Below are positions 28,771-36,360 of a stretch of DNA of 64,000 bases, piece by piece. The stretch is from Stieleria sp. JC731 (GTDB lineage Bacteria; Planctomycetota; Planctomycetia; Pirellulales; Pirellulaceae): NCBI RefSeq assembly GCF_020966635.1, contig NZ_JAJKFQ010000001.1:868001-932000 (forward strand), given 5' to 3'. Below the pieces are notes generated by a model, which saw nothing but the letters and a program-made list of their open reading frames with translations, made no database searches and had not been told where the DNA came from. The position numbers were made by a program, and so were the translations under genes. Position 1 is the first letter of the stretch; each line of letters begins with the position of its first letter.

Positions 28771-29670
28771 TCACTGAACCACGTTCAGAACCGAGTTCAT
28801 TTCTTCGGTCGCCGCGCGGACTGCATCTTGCCACTTCGCATCGCCAAACTTGTCCGCGAACTCAGGTCGTTGATGGGCAAAGATGATGTGTCGCGAGCTG
28901 TTGACAACAGCCCCTAGGCCGCCATCCAAAAAGCCTGCTTTGACGTCATCGGCGCTACCGCCTTGGGCACCAAAGCCGGGGATCAAGATCCAGCTGTGTG
29001 GCATCGCTTGACGCAACGAAGCGAGCTCTTCGGGATAGGTCGCTCCGACGACGGCACCCAGTGGGCCGTAGCCCATCGCATCAAGTCGCTCGGCATTGAT
29101 TTCCGTCACAAGCTCGGCAACTCGCGCATAGACCGTTTGTCCTTCCGTTTCGCGGTTTTGCAACAAGCCGCCACCGGGATTGGATGTCTTGACCAAGACA
29201 AAGATGCCGGCTTCGCGAGCGTCGCAGACCTCAACAAAGGGTTCGATGCTGTCACGACCTAGATAAGGACTGACCGTCAGGGAATCACTTCCCCAAGGGC
29301 TGTCCGAGCCTAGGTAGGCATCCGCATACGCTGTGGCGGTGCTGCCGATGTCGTTACGTTTTCCGTCCAGGATGACGAGAAGGTTTTTCTTCTTCGCATA
29401 GGCGACGACTTCACCCAACGAGATCATTCCGGCGGGGCCTAGCTGTTCAAAGAACGCCGCTTGAGGCTTGACGCAGGGGACGATGTCGGCAACGACATCG
29501 ATAATTTCCATACAGAACTGCGTGTACGCCGCTGCCCATTCTTCGGGGCGATCGTTGGCAACGCCATCACGTAGGGGAGCAGGCAGGGAGGCTTTTCGCG
29601 GGTCCAGCCCAACGCAGGTCACTGACTTCGTTTTCTGAACGGCTTGGGCGAGACGTGTGGCGAAGGTCAT
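28771..29670 (-). CDS. pyrF: Orotidine 5'-phosphate decarboxylase, type 2
   Basis: A 299-residue enzyme of the longer type-2 OMPDC family. SVTCVGLDPRK binds the phosphate/ribose end, CVKPQAAFFEQ lies in the barrel and the catalytic motif is LDGKRNDIGSTA (Lys104, Asp107). WILIPGFGAQGG and VNSSRHIIFA close the barrel. It makes UMP from OMP, the last step of de novo pyrimidine synthesis. It is a single gene, divergent from the MCE operon. Confidence 0.96.
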   Translation of the reverse strand: MTFATRLAQAVQKTKSVTCVGLDPRKASLPAPLRDGVANDRPEEWAAAYTQFCMEIIDVVADIVPCVKPQAAFFEQLGPAGMISLGEVVAYAKKKNLLVILDGKRNDIGSTATAYADAYLGSDSPWGSDSLTVSPYLGRDSIEPFVEVCDAREAGIFVLVKTSNPGGGLLQNRETEGQTVYARVAELVTEINAERLDAMGYGPLGAVVGATYPEELASLRQAMPHSWILIPGFGAQGGSADDVKAGFLDGGLGAVVNSSRHIIFAHQRPEFADKFGDAKWQDAVRAATEEMNSVLNVVQ

Positions 29671-30008
29671 ATCGTCAAATCAACGCGAACGAGGAATGTC
29701 ATCGGGAAACTTGACGCCAATTGTGCCATCAAGCGGTCGATCCGAAAACGGGCCCCCCAGACTGTGCGTGCAATCGAGTCCGGCAGGGTGTTGCTATCGA
29801 GGTTGCGACGCTGCTTCGCCTTAGGGGCCTGAGTTTCACGATGGCGGTCGTGGTCCGATCGTGACGATTGCGCCGGTCGCAAGGTTCGCTAGACGTCCGA
29901 TTGGAACGGCTAGCGCGGTCGTCGGGAAGTCTGGCGAGCCGCCGGGCCGAATACAACAGTGATACCAATTCTTGATATTGCACGTATGCCATCAATTTTG
30001 TCGCGGCC
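29671..30008. other. Divergent intergenic region pyrF / MCE operon
   Basis: 338 nt that should carry the promoters of both pyrF and the MCE operon. Short frames here show no recognisable protein. No clear hairpin or operator was found by eye. Confidence 0.3.
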
Positions 30009-30893
30009 GTGAGTCAGTCAACAATCCCAACCGCTAACCGATTTCGCCGGACCATCGACGCGATGATGAACGCGTTCTTGGCCACGTGTGAGCAGTTGGG
30101 GGCGTTTCTAATTGGGGTCTGCCACCAATTCGCAGACATCGCCGGAGTGCTCTCGGGAACCATTTTTTTGGCGCTGCGACCGAAGAGCTGGACACCGCCG
30201 GTTCGAAACGTCTTTGCACGTCAGATGTTATTCACTTCGGTGGATTCGATTCCTGCGGCAATGCGTTTTGCCGGAGTTGTCGGCGTGATGGGCATCGTTC
30301 AAGCCGAAATGTGGATCGATGCCGCAGGGCTCTCTCCTTCGGAAGTCGCACCAATCCTGTGGCGATCCGTCGTTCGGGAGATCGCTCCACTGTTGGCATG
30401 TCTGGTCGTCATCGGCCGAAGCGGAATTGCCATCAGTGCAGAGCTGGCAACAATGCATGCCGATGGCGAAGTCGAGGTGTTAGACTCGCAAGGGGTCGAT
30501 CCGATGACCTACTTGGTGATGCCACGCGTGATTTCGGTGATGATCAGTGTGTTCTGTTTGGCAATCATCATCGCGGTCACAATCATGGTCACAGGCTACC
30601 TGATCGGGTCTTCGGTTGGTGCGATCCGTGTGACATGGAATGAGTTTTATGGCGAGATCTCACGCAACTTTGAACGCGGTGACCTCGTGTTTTTCACGTC
30701 AAAGACTCTGGTTGCCGGCGGTTTTGCCGGAGTGATCTGTTGTTTAGAAGGCGTTCGATCCAGCGGGCGTTTGACCGATGTGCCTCGGGTCGCCAGCCGT
30801 GCCGGCATACGGGCCCTAACGGCGATCTTTGCGATCTCGGCCATCTTGTCGGTGGTCTTCTATGAAAAGCTACTCGTTTTCAAATTCGGGTAA
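30009..30893 (+). CDS. MlaE-family ABC permease of an MCE lipid-transport operon
   Basis: A 294-residue membrane protein of the MlaE/YrbE family. The N-terminal interfacial helix (about residues 14-45) is followed by RQMLFTSVDSIPAAMRFAGV and then VAPILWRSVVREIAPLLACL with GRSGIAISAELATM. The conserved VDPMTYLVMPRVISVMISVF precedes the last helices. MlaE dimers pair with a cytoplasmic ATPase and a periplasmic MCE ring to move phospholipids between membranes. The start codon is GTG. The next gene follows after 5 nt. Confidence 0.92.
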   Translation: MSQSTIPTANRFRRTIDAMMNAFLATCEQLGAFLIGVCHQFADIAGVLSGTIFLALRPKSWTPPVRNVFARQMLFTSVDSIPAAMRFAGVVGVMGIVQAEMWIDAAGLSPSEVAPILWRSVVREIAPLLACLVVIGRSGIAISAELATMHADGEVEVLDSQGVDPMTYLVMPRVISVMISVFCLAIIIAVTIMVTGYLIGSSVGAIRVTWNEFYGEISRNFERGDLVFFTSKTLVAGGFAGVICCLEGVRSSGRLTDVPRVASRAGIRALTAIFAISAILSVVFYEKLLVFKFG

Positions 30894-30898
30894 GTTAA

Positions 30899-31636
30899 AT
30901 GGTCGACGCGGCAAAGCAAAAATCAAACACCACACCAACCTTGGAATTTGACAACGTCATTTTCAGTGGGGCAGGTGAGACTTCGATCGGGATGAACCGA
31001 TTTACGGGTACCGTCTCGCCGGGTGACTTTATTCAAATTCCTCTCCGACAACACCATGATCCACGCGATTTGGTGTCCGCAATGTTGGGGCTCTATCCCA
31101 TCAGTTTTGGCAGGATTCGGTTCAACGGGTGTGAATGGACAAGCTGCGATTATCAGCGGCAGTTCTCGATGCGGAGCCAGATTGGCCGCGTCTTTGCAGG
31201 TTCCGCTTGGATTAAAAGTCTGACGATTTGGGACAACGTTTTATTGGCAATGCGTCACCACGGCGTTCCCGAATCATTCGCCCGTCAGCAAGTCAGACTT
31301 TGGAGCGATCGGTTGGCCGGACCGAGAGCCGGTTTGGTGCGTCGAGCGATGCAGAATCGACCGGGCTTCGTTGAGCCTTCGATTTTGCAAGTCTGCCAAT
31401 GGATTCGAGCGGTTTGCAACCATCCAAAGTTACTGATACTCGAGCGACCCTTGCACTACGTCATCGAGGGGCTACACGAGGAAATCGTTTCGATCATTGA
31501 TGAATTTCGAGCCGCAGGATCTTCGATCATGGTTTTTTCCGAACCGGATCGCCAGGAAGATTACAGCTTCGTCCGTTCCGTTATTCGGTGGACGGTTCTT
31601 GGGACCACACTCGTTGCCGGGGGAGAATCTTCCTAA
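30899..31636 (+). CDS. Degenerate MlaF-like ABC protein lacking all catalytic motifs
   Basis: A 245-residue protein that follows the ABC-ATPase fold line by line but has no active site. The Walker A stretch reads IPLRQHHDPR (47-56) before LVSAMLGLYPISFGRIRFNG. The Q-loop is VFAGSAW instead of VFQ. The signature position reads EPSILQVCQW. Walker B with its catalytic Glu reads LLILERPL (E182, R183). The switch-His region reads MVFSEPDR. The MlaF-type KSLTIWDNVLLAMR after the Q-loop is kept. The frame is open and its stop overlaps the next start by 1 nt, so it is a maintained gene, not a decayed one. It is probably a structural partner of MlaE, or an active ATPase from elsewhere drives transport. 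Confidence 0.8.
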   Translation: MVDAAKQKSNTTPTLEFDNVIFSGAGETSIGMNRFTGTVSPGDFIQIPLRQHHDPRDLVSAMLGLYPISFGRIRFNGCEWTSCDYQRQFSMRSQIGRVFAGSAWIKSLTIWDNVLLAMRHHGVPESFARQQVRLWSDRLAGPRAGLVRRAMQNRPGFVEPSILQVCQWIRAVCNHPKLLILERPLHYVIEGLHEEIVSIIDEFRAAGSSIMVFSEPDRQEDYSFVRSVIRWTVLGTTLVAGGESS

Positions 31637-32730
31637 TGAACGAACCCATTCGGCTGCGTTATGCCAACAAGATCGTTGGCTTATTTCTGATGATTGTGAT
31701 GGTCCTTTGTGTTGTCGTCTCCGTTCGACTTATCACTCGGATCGCGATTCGAAAAGATCACTTCTACATCGAAGTCACTGAGGATATTGCCAGTCAGCTC
31801 CGTACCGGCACCGAAGTTTTGATCCTTGGGCAGACGGTCGGCGAAGTTGACGAATTGAACTATGTCGACGGGACCAATTTGGTTCGAATCACTTTGGCCA
31901 TCGATTCACGACGCAGCGATTTGATCACAACACAGTCGCAGGTCGAGCTCGATCGAAAGTATGGAATCGGACCGCCTGTCATCCGTATTGCACGAGCACC
32001 AGGGAGCAGTTTGCTAGATCCTGAAGGTACGGCCGAGCCGATCGCACCTGGCGAATCGATTCCGTATTTCAAGCAGGACGACGACCAAGTCGAAAATACG
32101 GCGATCAATGTCCAAGAGGCAAGCCAAGCAGTTGCCGGTGCCGCAGACCGGATTAGCGATTCACTGCAGGAATCGATCAATCCCGCATTCGAAGCGGGCG
32201 AACGGACCTTTGATTCGGTACGTGCGACCAGCGAAGCCATTCGCCCTGAGGCGGCACAAACGCTCGCTCAGCTACGTCAGACAACGATCAATCTGGAGAG
32301 CGAACTTACAAAGTTGACGCAGCGTGTTGATCAGATGCTGGACAACGAGATTCGAGAGACAATCAAAGACATTAATGCGTCAGCAATCGCGGCAACCAAA
32401 GCCGCCGAAAGCGTACGAGATGCTGCGCAAGGGATCGATCAGAACGCCTCGCAGACAACCGCCGACATCGCCGAGACTTTGGAGACGCTACGTGAAACCG
32501 CAGTGCGCATTCAACAGTTGACCGAAGAGACCCGTGAAGTTGTGCGTATCGTCCGAAGCGAGGCAAATGATTTGCCGGGGACAACCGAACGCATCAACGA
32601 AACCGTTGATGATGCGCAAGACTTGGTCGGCGATATCAACAACCATTGGCTACTGCGTCGATATCAAAACAACCGCTCACAAAATCAGCAGGTTTCACCT
32701 TCTTCCGTCCGTGGCGGAGGTGTTCGTTGA
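31636..32730 (+). CDS. MCE-domain (MlaD-like) substrate-binding protein
   Basis: A 364-residue protein: a single N-terminal transmembrane anchor (about residues 9-31, NKIVGLFLMIVMVLCVVVSV), then one MCE beta domain (about 38-125) with LRTGTEVLILGQTVGEVDEL. A long helical region of about 160-345, rich in heptads (QTLAQLRQTTINLESELTKL), probably forms a coiled-coil needle across the periplasm. MCE proteins form hexameric rings that carry lipids. ATG 31636 shares its A with the TAA of the upstream gene. The stop overlaps the lipoprotein start. Confidence 0.92.
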   Translation: MNEPIRLRYANKIVGLFLMIVMVLCVVVSVRLITRIAIRKDHFYIEVTEDIASQLRTGTEVLILGQTVGEVDELNYVDGTNLVRITLAIDSRRSDLITTQSQVELDRKYGIGPPVIRIARAPGSSLLDPEGTAEPIAPGESIPYFKQDDDQVENTAINVQEASQAVAGAADRISDSLQESINPAFEAGERTFDSVRATSEAIRPEAAQTLAQLRQTTINLESELTKLTQRVDQMLDNEIRETIKDINASAIAATKAAESVRDAAQGIDQNASQTTADIAETLETLRETAVRIQQLTEETREVVRIVRSEANDLPGTTERINETVDDAQDLVGDINNHWLLRRYQNNRSQNQQVSPSSVRGGGVR

Positions 32731-34097
32731 TGGTTTGGAATCGATTGAATTCCGGGCATGTCAAAAGCATTGCGGTGTATTGCTGTGCGATCTTCGTTTT
32801 AGGCTGCGCATCGACTTCAAAAGACATCGTCGTTCAAGACAAGAAAGTCGATCGCTATGTCACCAATGCGCATGAGGCTTTTCATGAAGGCCGGATCGAT
32901 GAAGCCGAATCGTACTATCGAAAAGCACTGATAAGATCTTGGGCAACAGATGATCCTTATGAATCTGGCACGGCTGCCTATAACTTGGCGGCTTGTTTGG
33001 TCAGTCAGGATGAGCTTACCAAGGCGTCCGATTGGTTGGTCGATTCACGCGTTGAGCTTTGTCGCGCAGGGGCTTCGACGGGAAATACATGGTTGTTGTC
33101 TGCCGAGATTGCGATGAGCCAATCCAGGCTTGCCGACGCGCAGTTGTTTGTTGCTTATGCATCAAAAACCTGCCCGCCGTGCGAGATCGTTGATACGTGT
33201 TGCCTTTGCGGACCGTCGGAAAGCTGCTGTGGCGAGTCGCAGCGTGATTGCTGTGCCGCTCCGATTCCGTGTATTGGGAAAAACATTGAAGCCAATCGTG
33301 CAAAGGTGGAATGTCAGAATGGATATCGGGCGCGGATCGAGCTGGCGCGGGCAAGGATCGCGACCCAAGAATTTCGTATCGCTGATGCGGAGCGTCACTT
33401 GGCGTGTGCTTGTAATTTGACGGCCGAGTCATGTGACTTTTCACTGCATGCGGATCGGCATGACGTCGCCGCTGCGATTCACGATGCGAAAGAAGAGTAC
33501 CTGCAGGCCGGAGCCCACCGTGATCGCGAAGCCAGGTTGTTGCGATGTATTGGCCACTATCGGGCGATCCCAAACGTCTTGGTAGCGGCATCGGAATCGT
33601 ATTCGTTTGCGGGGCGAATGGATCTAGCGGTCGATCGCGTCATCCGTGCCGCACGGATTTGGTACGCTCGCAGCGAATACAAGCGAGCTTGGGAACTCGT
33701 CGAACAGGCCAGCGGTATGGCGATGAGCTGTGGCTGCGAAGCGGTCGAAATCCGTTTGGCACTAACGGCCAAACAGATCCGAGATGCGTTGGAGGCATCA
33801 AAGCTGGAACCGATGGAAAAGGAGCCGGCGATGCTTGACGGGCCATTGTCGGAACCGCCAGACACATCTCCGGCAGAGCTGTATTCGCCGGAAAACTTGG
33901 AATCGCTACTGTCGTCCCCGCTGGAGAGCGGCAAAACAGCGTCGCGGGCAGCCATCCGCGAAAAGACCGCTGAAAAAACGCCGGTTGGTGACGAGAAATG
34001 GGTTGTGCAAAGCACTGATTTGGCGTTGCCGAGCATGGGATCTGCGGCTATGCTTGCCCCTCACAAATTAGCGAGCGTTGATATCCCCCCAATGTGA
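32730..34097 (+). CDS. TPR lipoprotein with cysteine-rich insertion, MCE operon
   Basis: A 455-residue protein with a lipoprotein signal (VYCCAIFVLGC, lipobox Cys about residue 25). TPR-like helix pairs begin at YVTNAHEAFHEGRIDEAESY and recur through about residue 330. A cysteine cluster (about residues 150-190, with CPPC, CCLCG, ESCCG and RDCC) interrupts the repeats and could bind metal or form disulfides. The C-terminal ~100 residues are low-complexity. Its ATG overlaps the MCE gene stop (TGATG). It may be the outer-membrane or periplasmic partner of the lipid transporter, a place taken by MlaA or PqiC in other systems (inference). Confidence 0.8.
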   Translation: MVWNRLNSGHVKSIAVYCCAIFVLGCASTSKDIVVQDKKVDRYVTNAHEAFHEGRIDEAESYYRKALIRSWATDDPYESGTAAYNLAACLVSQDELTKASDWLVDSRVELCRAGASTGNTWLLSAEIAMSQSRLADAQLFVAYASKTCPPCEIVDTCCLCGPSESCCGESQRDCCAAPIPCIGKNIEANRAKVECQNGYRARIELARARIATQEFRIADAERHLACACNLTAESCDFSLHADRHDVAAAIHDAKEEYLQAGAHRDREARLLRCIGHYRAIPNVLVAASESYSFAGRMDLAVDRVIRAARIWYARSEYKRAWELVEQASGMAMSCGCEAVEIRLALTAKQIRDALEASKLEPMEKEPAMLDGPLSEPPDTSPAELYSPENLESLLSSPLESGKTASRAAIREKTAEKTPVGDEKWVVQSTDLALPSMGSAAMLAPHKLASVDIPPM

Positions 34098-34111
34098 TCA
34101 ACGTAAGCCAT

Positions 34112-34186
34112 CGGGATGTGGCTCAGCCTGGTTAGAGCGCAGCACTGGGGGTGCTGAGGTCGCAAGTTCGAATCTTGTCATCCCGA
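34112..34186 (+). tRNA. tRNA-Pro (anticodon GGG)
   Basis: A 75-nt cloverleaf: acceptor CGGGATG/CATCCCG with discriminator A, D-stem GCTC/GAGC, anticodon stem CAGCA/TGCTG with loop CTGGGGG (anticodon GGG) and T-loop TTCGAAT. CCA is not encoded. It starts 14 nt after the MCE operon's last stop. Confidence 0.96.
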
Positions 34187-34195
34187 CTTCAAATG

Positions 34196-34231
34196 AAAAA
34201 GCCCAGCGGAATTCACCGCTGGGCTTTTTTT
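34196..34231 (+). terminator. Strong rho-independent terminator after tRNA-Pro
   Basis: A perfect 9-bp stem (GCCCAGCGG 34201-34209, CCGCTGGGC 34216-34224), a 6-nt loop, A5 before and T7 after. It ends the tRNA transcript and probably the MCE operon. Confidence 0.95.
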
Positions 34232-34868
34232 GTGTTCCTGAAGATAAGCACTAGCTGGCGTTGAAGTTCGTTTCGGGCGGCTGGATGAGAGCTTGGCTGC
34301 AAGACACTTCATCACACGTCTCAGCTTGGAGGCACAAACACGATTTACGAAACGTGTCTTTTTCGAACAAGTGACCGATCCAATCCACACAATGGTCCGC
34401 ATTTGGGATTGCTGTTCGCAGATCGTGTTGTTGATCGTTGAGTTGGCTCGTAGATGATATTTGAGAACATTAATCTGCACTAATCGAACACCAATGAAAA
34501 CACTGGTGCAGATCCTCTGGATTAGTGTTTAGTTAGTGAATATGAGTGGCTAACTGTGAGCACTTCCTGCAGAACGATCCGTTTCCATTCCAGTTCTCTC
34601 GTTGACCAGGAATCAAACCTTCTTCTTCCTATTTCCGCATGTTTCCCTACCACTGGCACATGGTGATCTTTAGTTGCGAAGAGTTCATCGATGTATTGGA
34701 CGACCATGACGCACAATACCACACGACGAAAAATTGCTGGTGCTAGCGTTGCGCAGCTCAATTAATCGTGTCCGGCGGACATAATTTTGCATCGCGTCAA
34801 TTGAACTCGCCCATGCTGGGGTGTAGCCTAAAGGGGCTGCTTAACCACCCCAGCCCTGGGTAATTGCG
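34232..34868. other. Gene-free, AT-richer stretch with two candidate structures
   Basis: 637 nt with no convincing protein. A nested pair of stems lies at 34478-34527 (CACTAATC/GATTAGTG enclosing CACCA/TGGTG). A second lies at 34815-34854 (9-bp GCTGGGGTG/CACCCCAGC enclosing AGCC/GGCT), 14 nt before the PEP-CTERM gene, and may be a leader structure. No tRNA-end duplication was seen. Confidence 0.4.
34815..34854 (+). promoter_or_regulatory. Leader hairpin upstream of PEP-CTERM-like gene
   Basis: The outer stem 34815-34823/34846-34854 is perfect over 9 bp; the inner stem AGCC/GGCT stacks inside it. It ends 14 nt before the ATG, where no Shine-Dalgarno is seen, so it could affect translation or mRNA stability. 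Confidence 0.4.
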
Positions 34869-35720
34869 ATGCGTCGAGACTTGCCGCTCTGCTTCTTGTT
34901 CAACCTGCTGTGTTTAGGTCTAGGAGCCGGACTTTTTGCCCCAGCCGATGCGGCTGCGGAAATTGTTTTCAACAGTCTTGGCGAAAGCTACTTCGACAAT
35001 TTTGAATCCTACACCGCTTCCGGCATGCAACCAGGTGGTGGCGGCGGAACACTGGATTCCAATGTTTGGGAAATCTCGTTCTTTGATTCGATGGGATCTC
35101 AAAGCTCGGGAATTGGAAGCTCCCATGGGAGTGGACTGTTTGGTCGCGGTTTGAGTTCCGTCGCGGGAACTGAACAAGGTGTTTATGCCTACCAAACCGG
35201 CAACGGAAACACCGCGCTGGGCATTGCCCTCGATTCCACCGAGCTTGCCGGCGCCTTTCCGGCGTTGGAAATTACAAACAACACGGGATCAGTCATCGAT
35301 TGGATCGACGTCAGTTATGACGTTTGGGTTTTTAATCAAACCGACGTCCAGTCTTTTGTGGATCTCGAGTTTTCCAAAGACTCGTTGTTCGTTGACCCGC
35401 TCTTCTTTGAAACCCCGGCTACTGCCGACGGGCTCGTTTCATGGACCATGACCCCAATCAGCTATTCGTTGCTGTTGCCGATCACCTCGACAACTGATTT
35501 TTCGACTCCGCTGACGCCACTCGCCAATGGCGAAAGTATTGAACTAGGTTTCTCGATTGGCAAATTTGGCGGCATCGGAGATTCAGATGGGGTCGCAATT
35601 GACAACCTTCGAATTACCGTCGGAACCACGGCCATTCCAGAGCCAAACGCCATCAATTGTCTTATCGCATTGTCAAGTCTTCTGTCTTTGCGACGTTCCC
35701 GTCGACCGCATGCAAAATAA
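34869..35720 (+). CDS. PEP-CTERM-like sorted surface protein
   Basis: A 283-residue exported protein: signal peptide (about 1-28, ending PADA-AA), then Gly/Ser-rich beta sequence without cysteines apart from the ends. The C-terminus reads AIPEPNAINCLIALSSLLSL followed by RRSRRPHAK: a PEP motif, a short hydrophobic helix and a basic tail. This is the sorting signal cut by exosortases, and an exosortase is encoded about 9 kb downstream. The protein is probably released to the surface or EPS matrix. The body matches no enzyme that I recognise. Confidence 0.85.
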   Translation: MRRDLPLCFLFNLLCLGLGAGLFAPADAAAEIVFNSLGESYFDNFESYTASGMQPGGGGGTLDSNVWEISFFDSMGSQSSGIGSSHGSGLFGRGLSSVAGTEQGVYAYQTGNGNTALGIALDSTELAGAFPALEITNNTGSVIDWIDVSYDVWVFNQTDVQSFVDLEFSKDSLFVDPLFFETPATADGLVSWTMTPISYSLLLPITSTTDFSTPLTPLANGESIELGFSIGKFGGIGDSDGVAIDNLRITVGTTAIPEPNAINCLIALSSLLSLRRSRRPHAK

Positions 35721-35767
35721 TTGATTTGTGAGCAGCCTGTCTGAAAATCAAGACGGAGCAATGAGTC

Positions 35768-35912
35768 GCGGGATTCTAAAACACAGAGTCACGGAACTGG
35801 TCTCCGATGATCAGTCAGGTGACGTCGCGGTTTCGGACTGTAACCACAGACGACGTGCCAACTTCTCCCAACGAAAAACTCTGTGTCCCCTGTTCCTCCG
35901 TGTTTCACCTGC
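35768..35912. repeat. CACAGAG-type dyad repeat, copy 1
   Basis: It starts GGGATTCTAAAACACAGAGT and ends with CTCTGTG...CTCCGTGTTTCAC, so its ends are imperfect inverted copies. The middle carries the shared GTCAGGTGACGTC-like block. It is the first of several copies flanking the 1512-residue gene. Confidence 0.75.
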
Positions 35913-35936
35913 TTTGAATGAGCAAAGTCTGGACTC

Positions 35937-36097
35937 AGGAGATTTTAAAACACAGAGTCACCGAGGACGCAGAGCTGGTCTCCGGTGAGCAGTCAGATGA
36001 CGTCACGGTTTTGGCCATCAACCGCAAATGGCGTCCCAATCGCTCCCAACCAGAAACTCTGCGTTCTCCGTTCCTCGGCGTTTCATCTGCCCGGTCA
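35937..36097. repeat. CACAGAG-type dyad repeat, copy 2
   Basis: It begins GATTTTAAAACACAGAGTCA, has the AGTCAGATGACGTCACGG core and CCCAACCAGAAACTCTGCG, and ends GTTTCATCTGCCCGGTCAC. The phrase ATGAGCAAAGTCTGGACT precedes it at 35918 and recurs at 36151 before a truncated third piece (to about 36205, with GAGACGCCGAGG). The rest of the gap to 36360 shows nothing clear. Confidence 0.75.
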
Positions 36098-36360
36098 CTG
36101 CTGGCATCTGATCCAGTGGACTTCGCCTATTTGAACAGCGAATCGGTATGAATGAGCAAAGTCTGGACTTCGAGAGACTGTGAATCGCTGAGACGCCGAG
36201 GTCGAAACGACGGCACGTAAACGCGATGTCGAATCGACCCTCAGGAATTGAGTGATCATTTATAAACTTGCCTCATGCGAATCGTATTGCGCGTAAGCTA
36301 TTAAGTGTGAAGGCAAGTGCTCGATTTAGTTCATGTCAAAGAAGTTAGGCGGTGTTTTGA

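Noticed and set aside
30899-31636. Degenerate ABC gene considered as a pseudogene
   Set aside because: Full-length open frame, normal spacing and 1-nt overlap with the next gene, and loss limited to catalytic positions argue for a maintained non-catalytic protein.
34112-34186. tRNA-Pro as an integration site for a mobile island
   Set aside because: No duplicated tRNA 3' end and no integrase gene was seen downstream.
34645-34665. TGGCAC-containing stretch as a sigma-54 promoter for the PEP-CTERM-like gene
   Set aside because: The required GC element is missing at the correct 10-nt spacing after GG.
34522-34761. 79-residue minus-strand frame in the gene-free gap
   Set aside because: No start signal, no recognisable domain; protein-like character not convincing.
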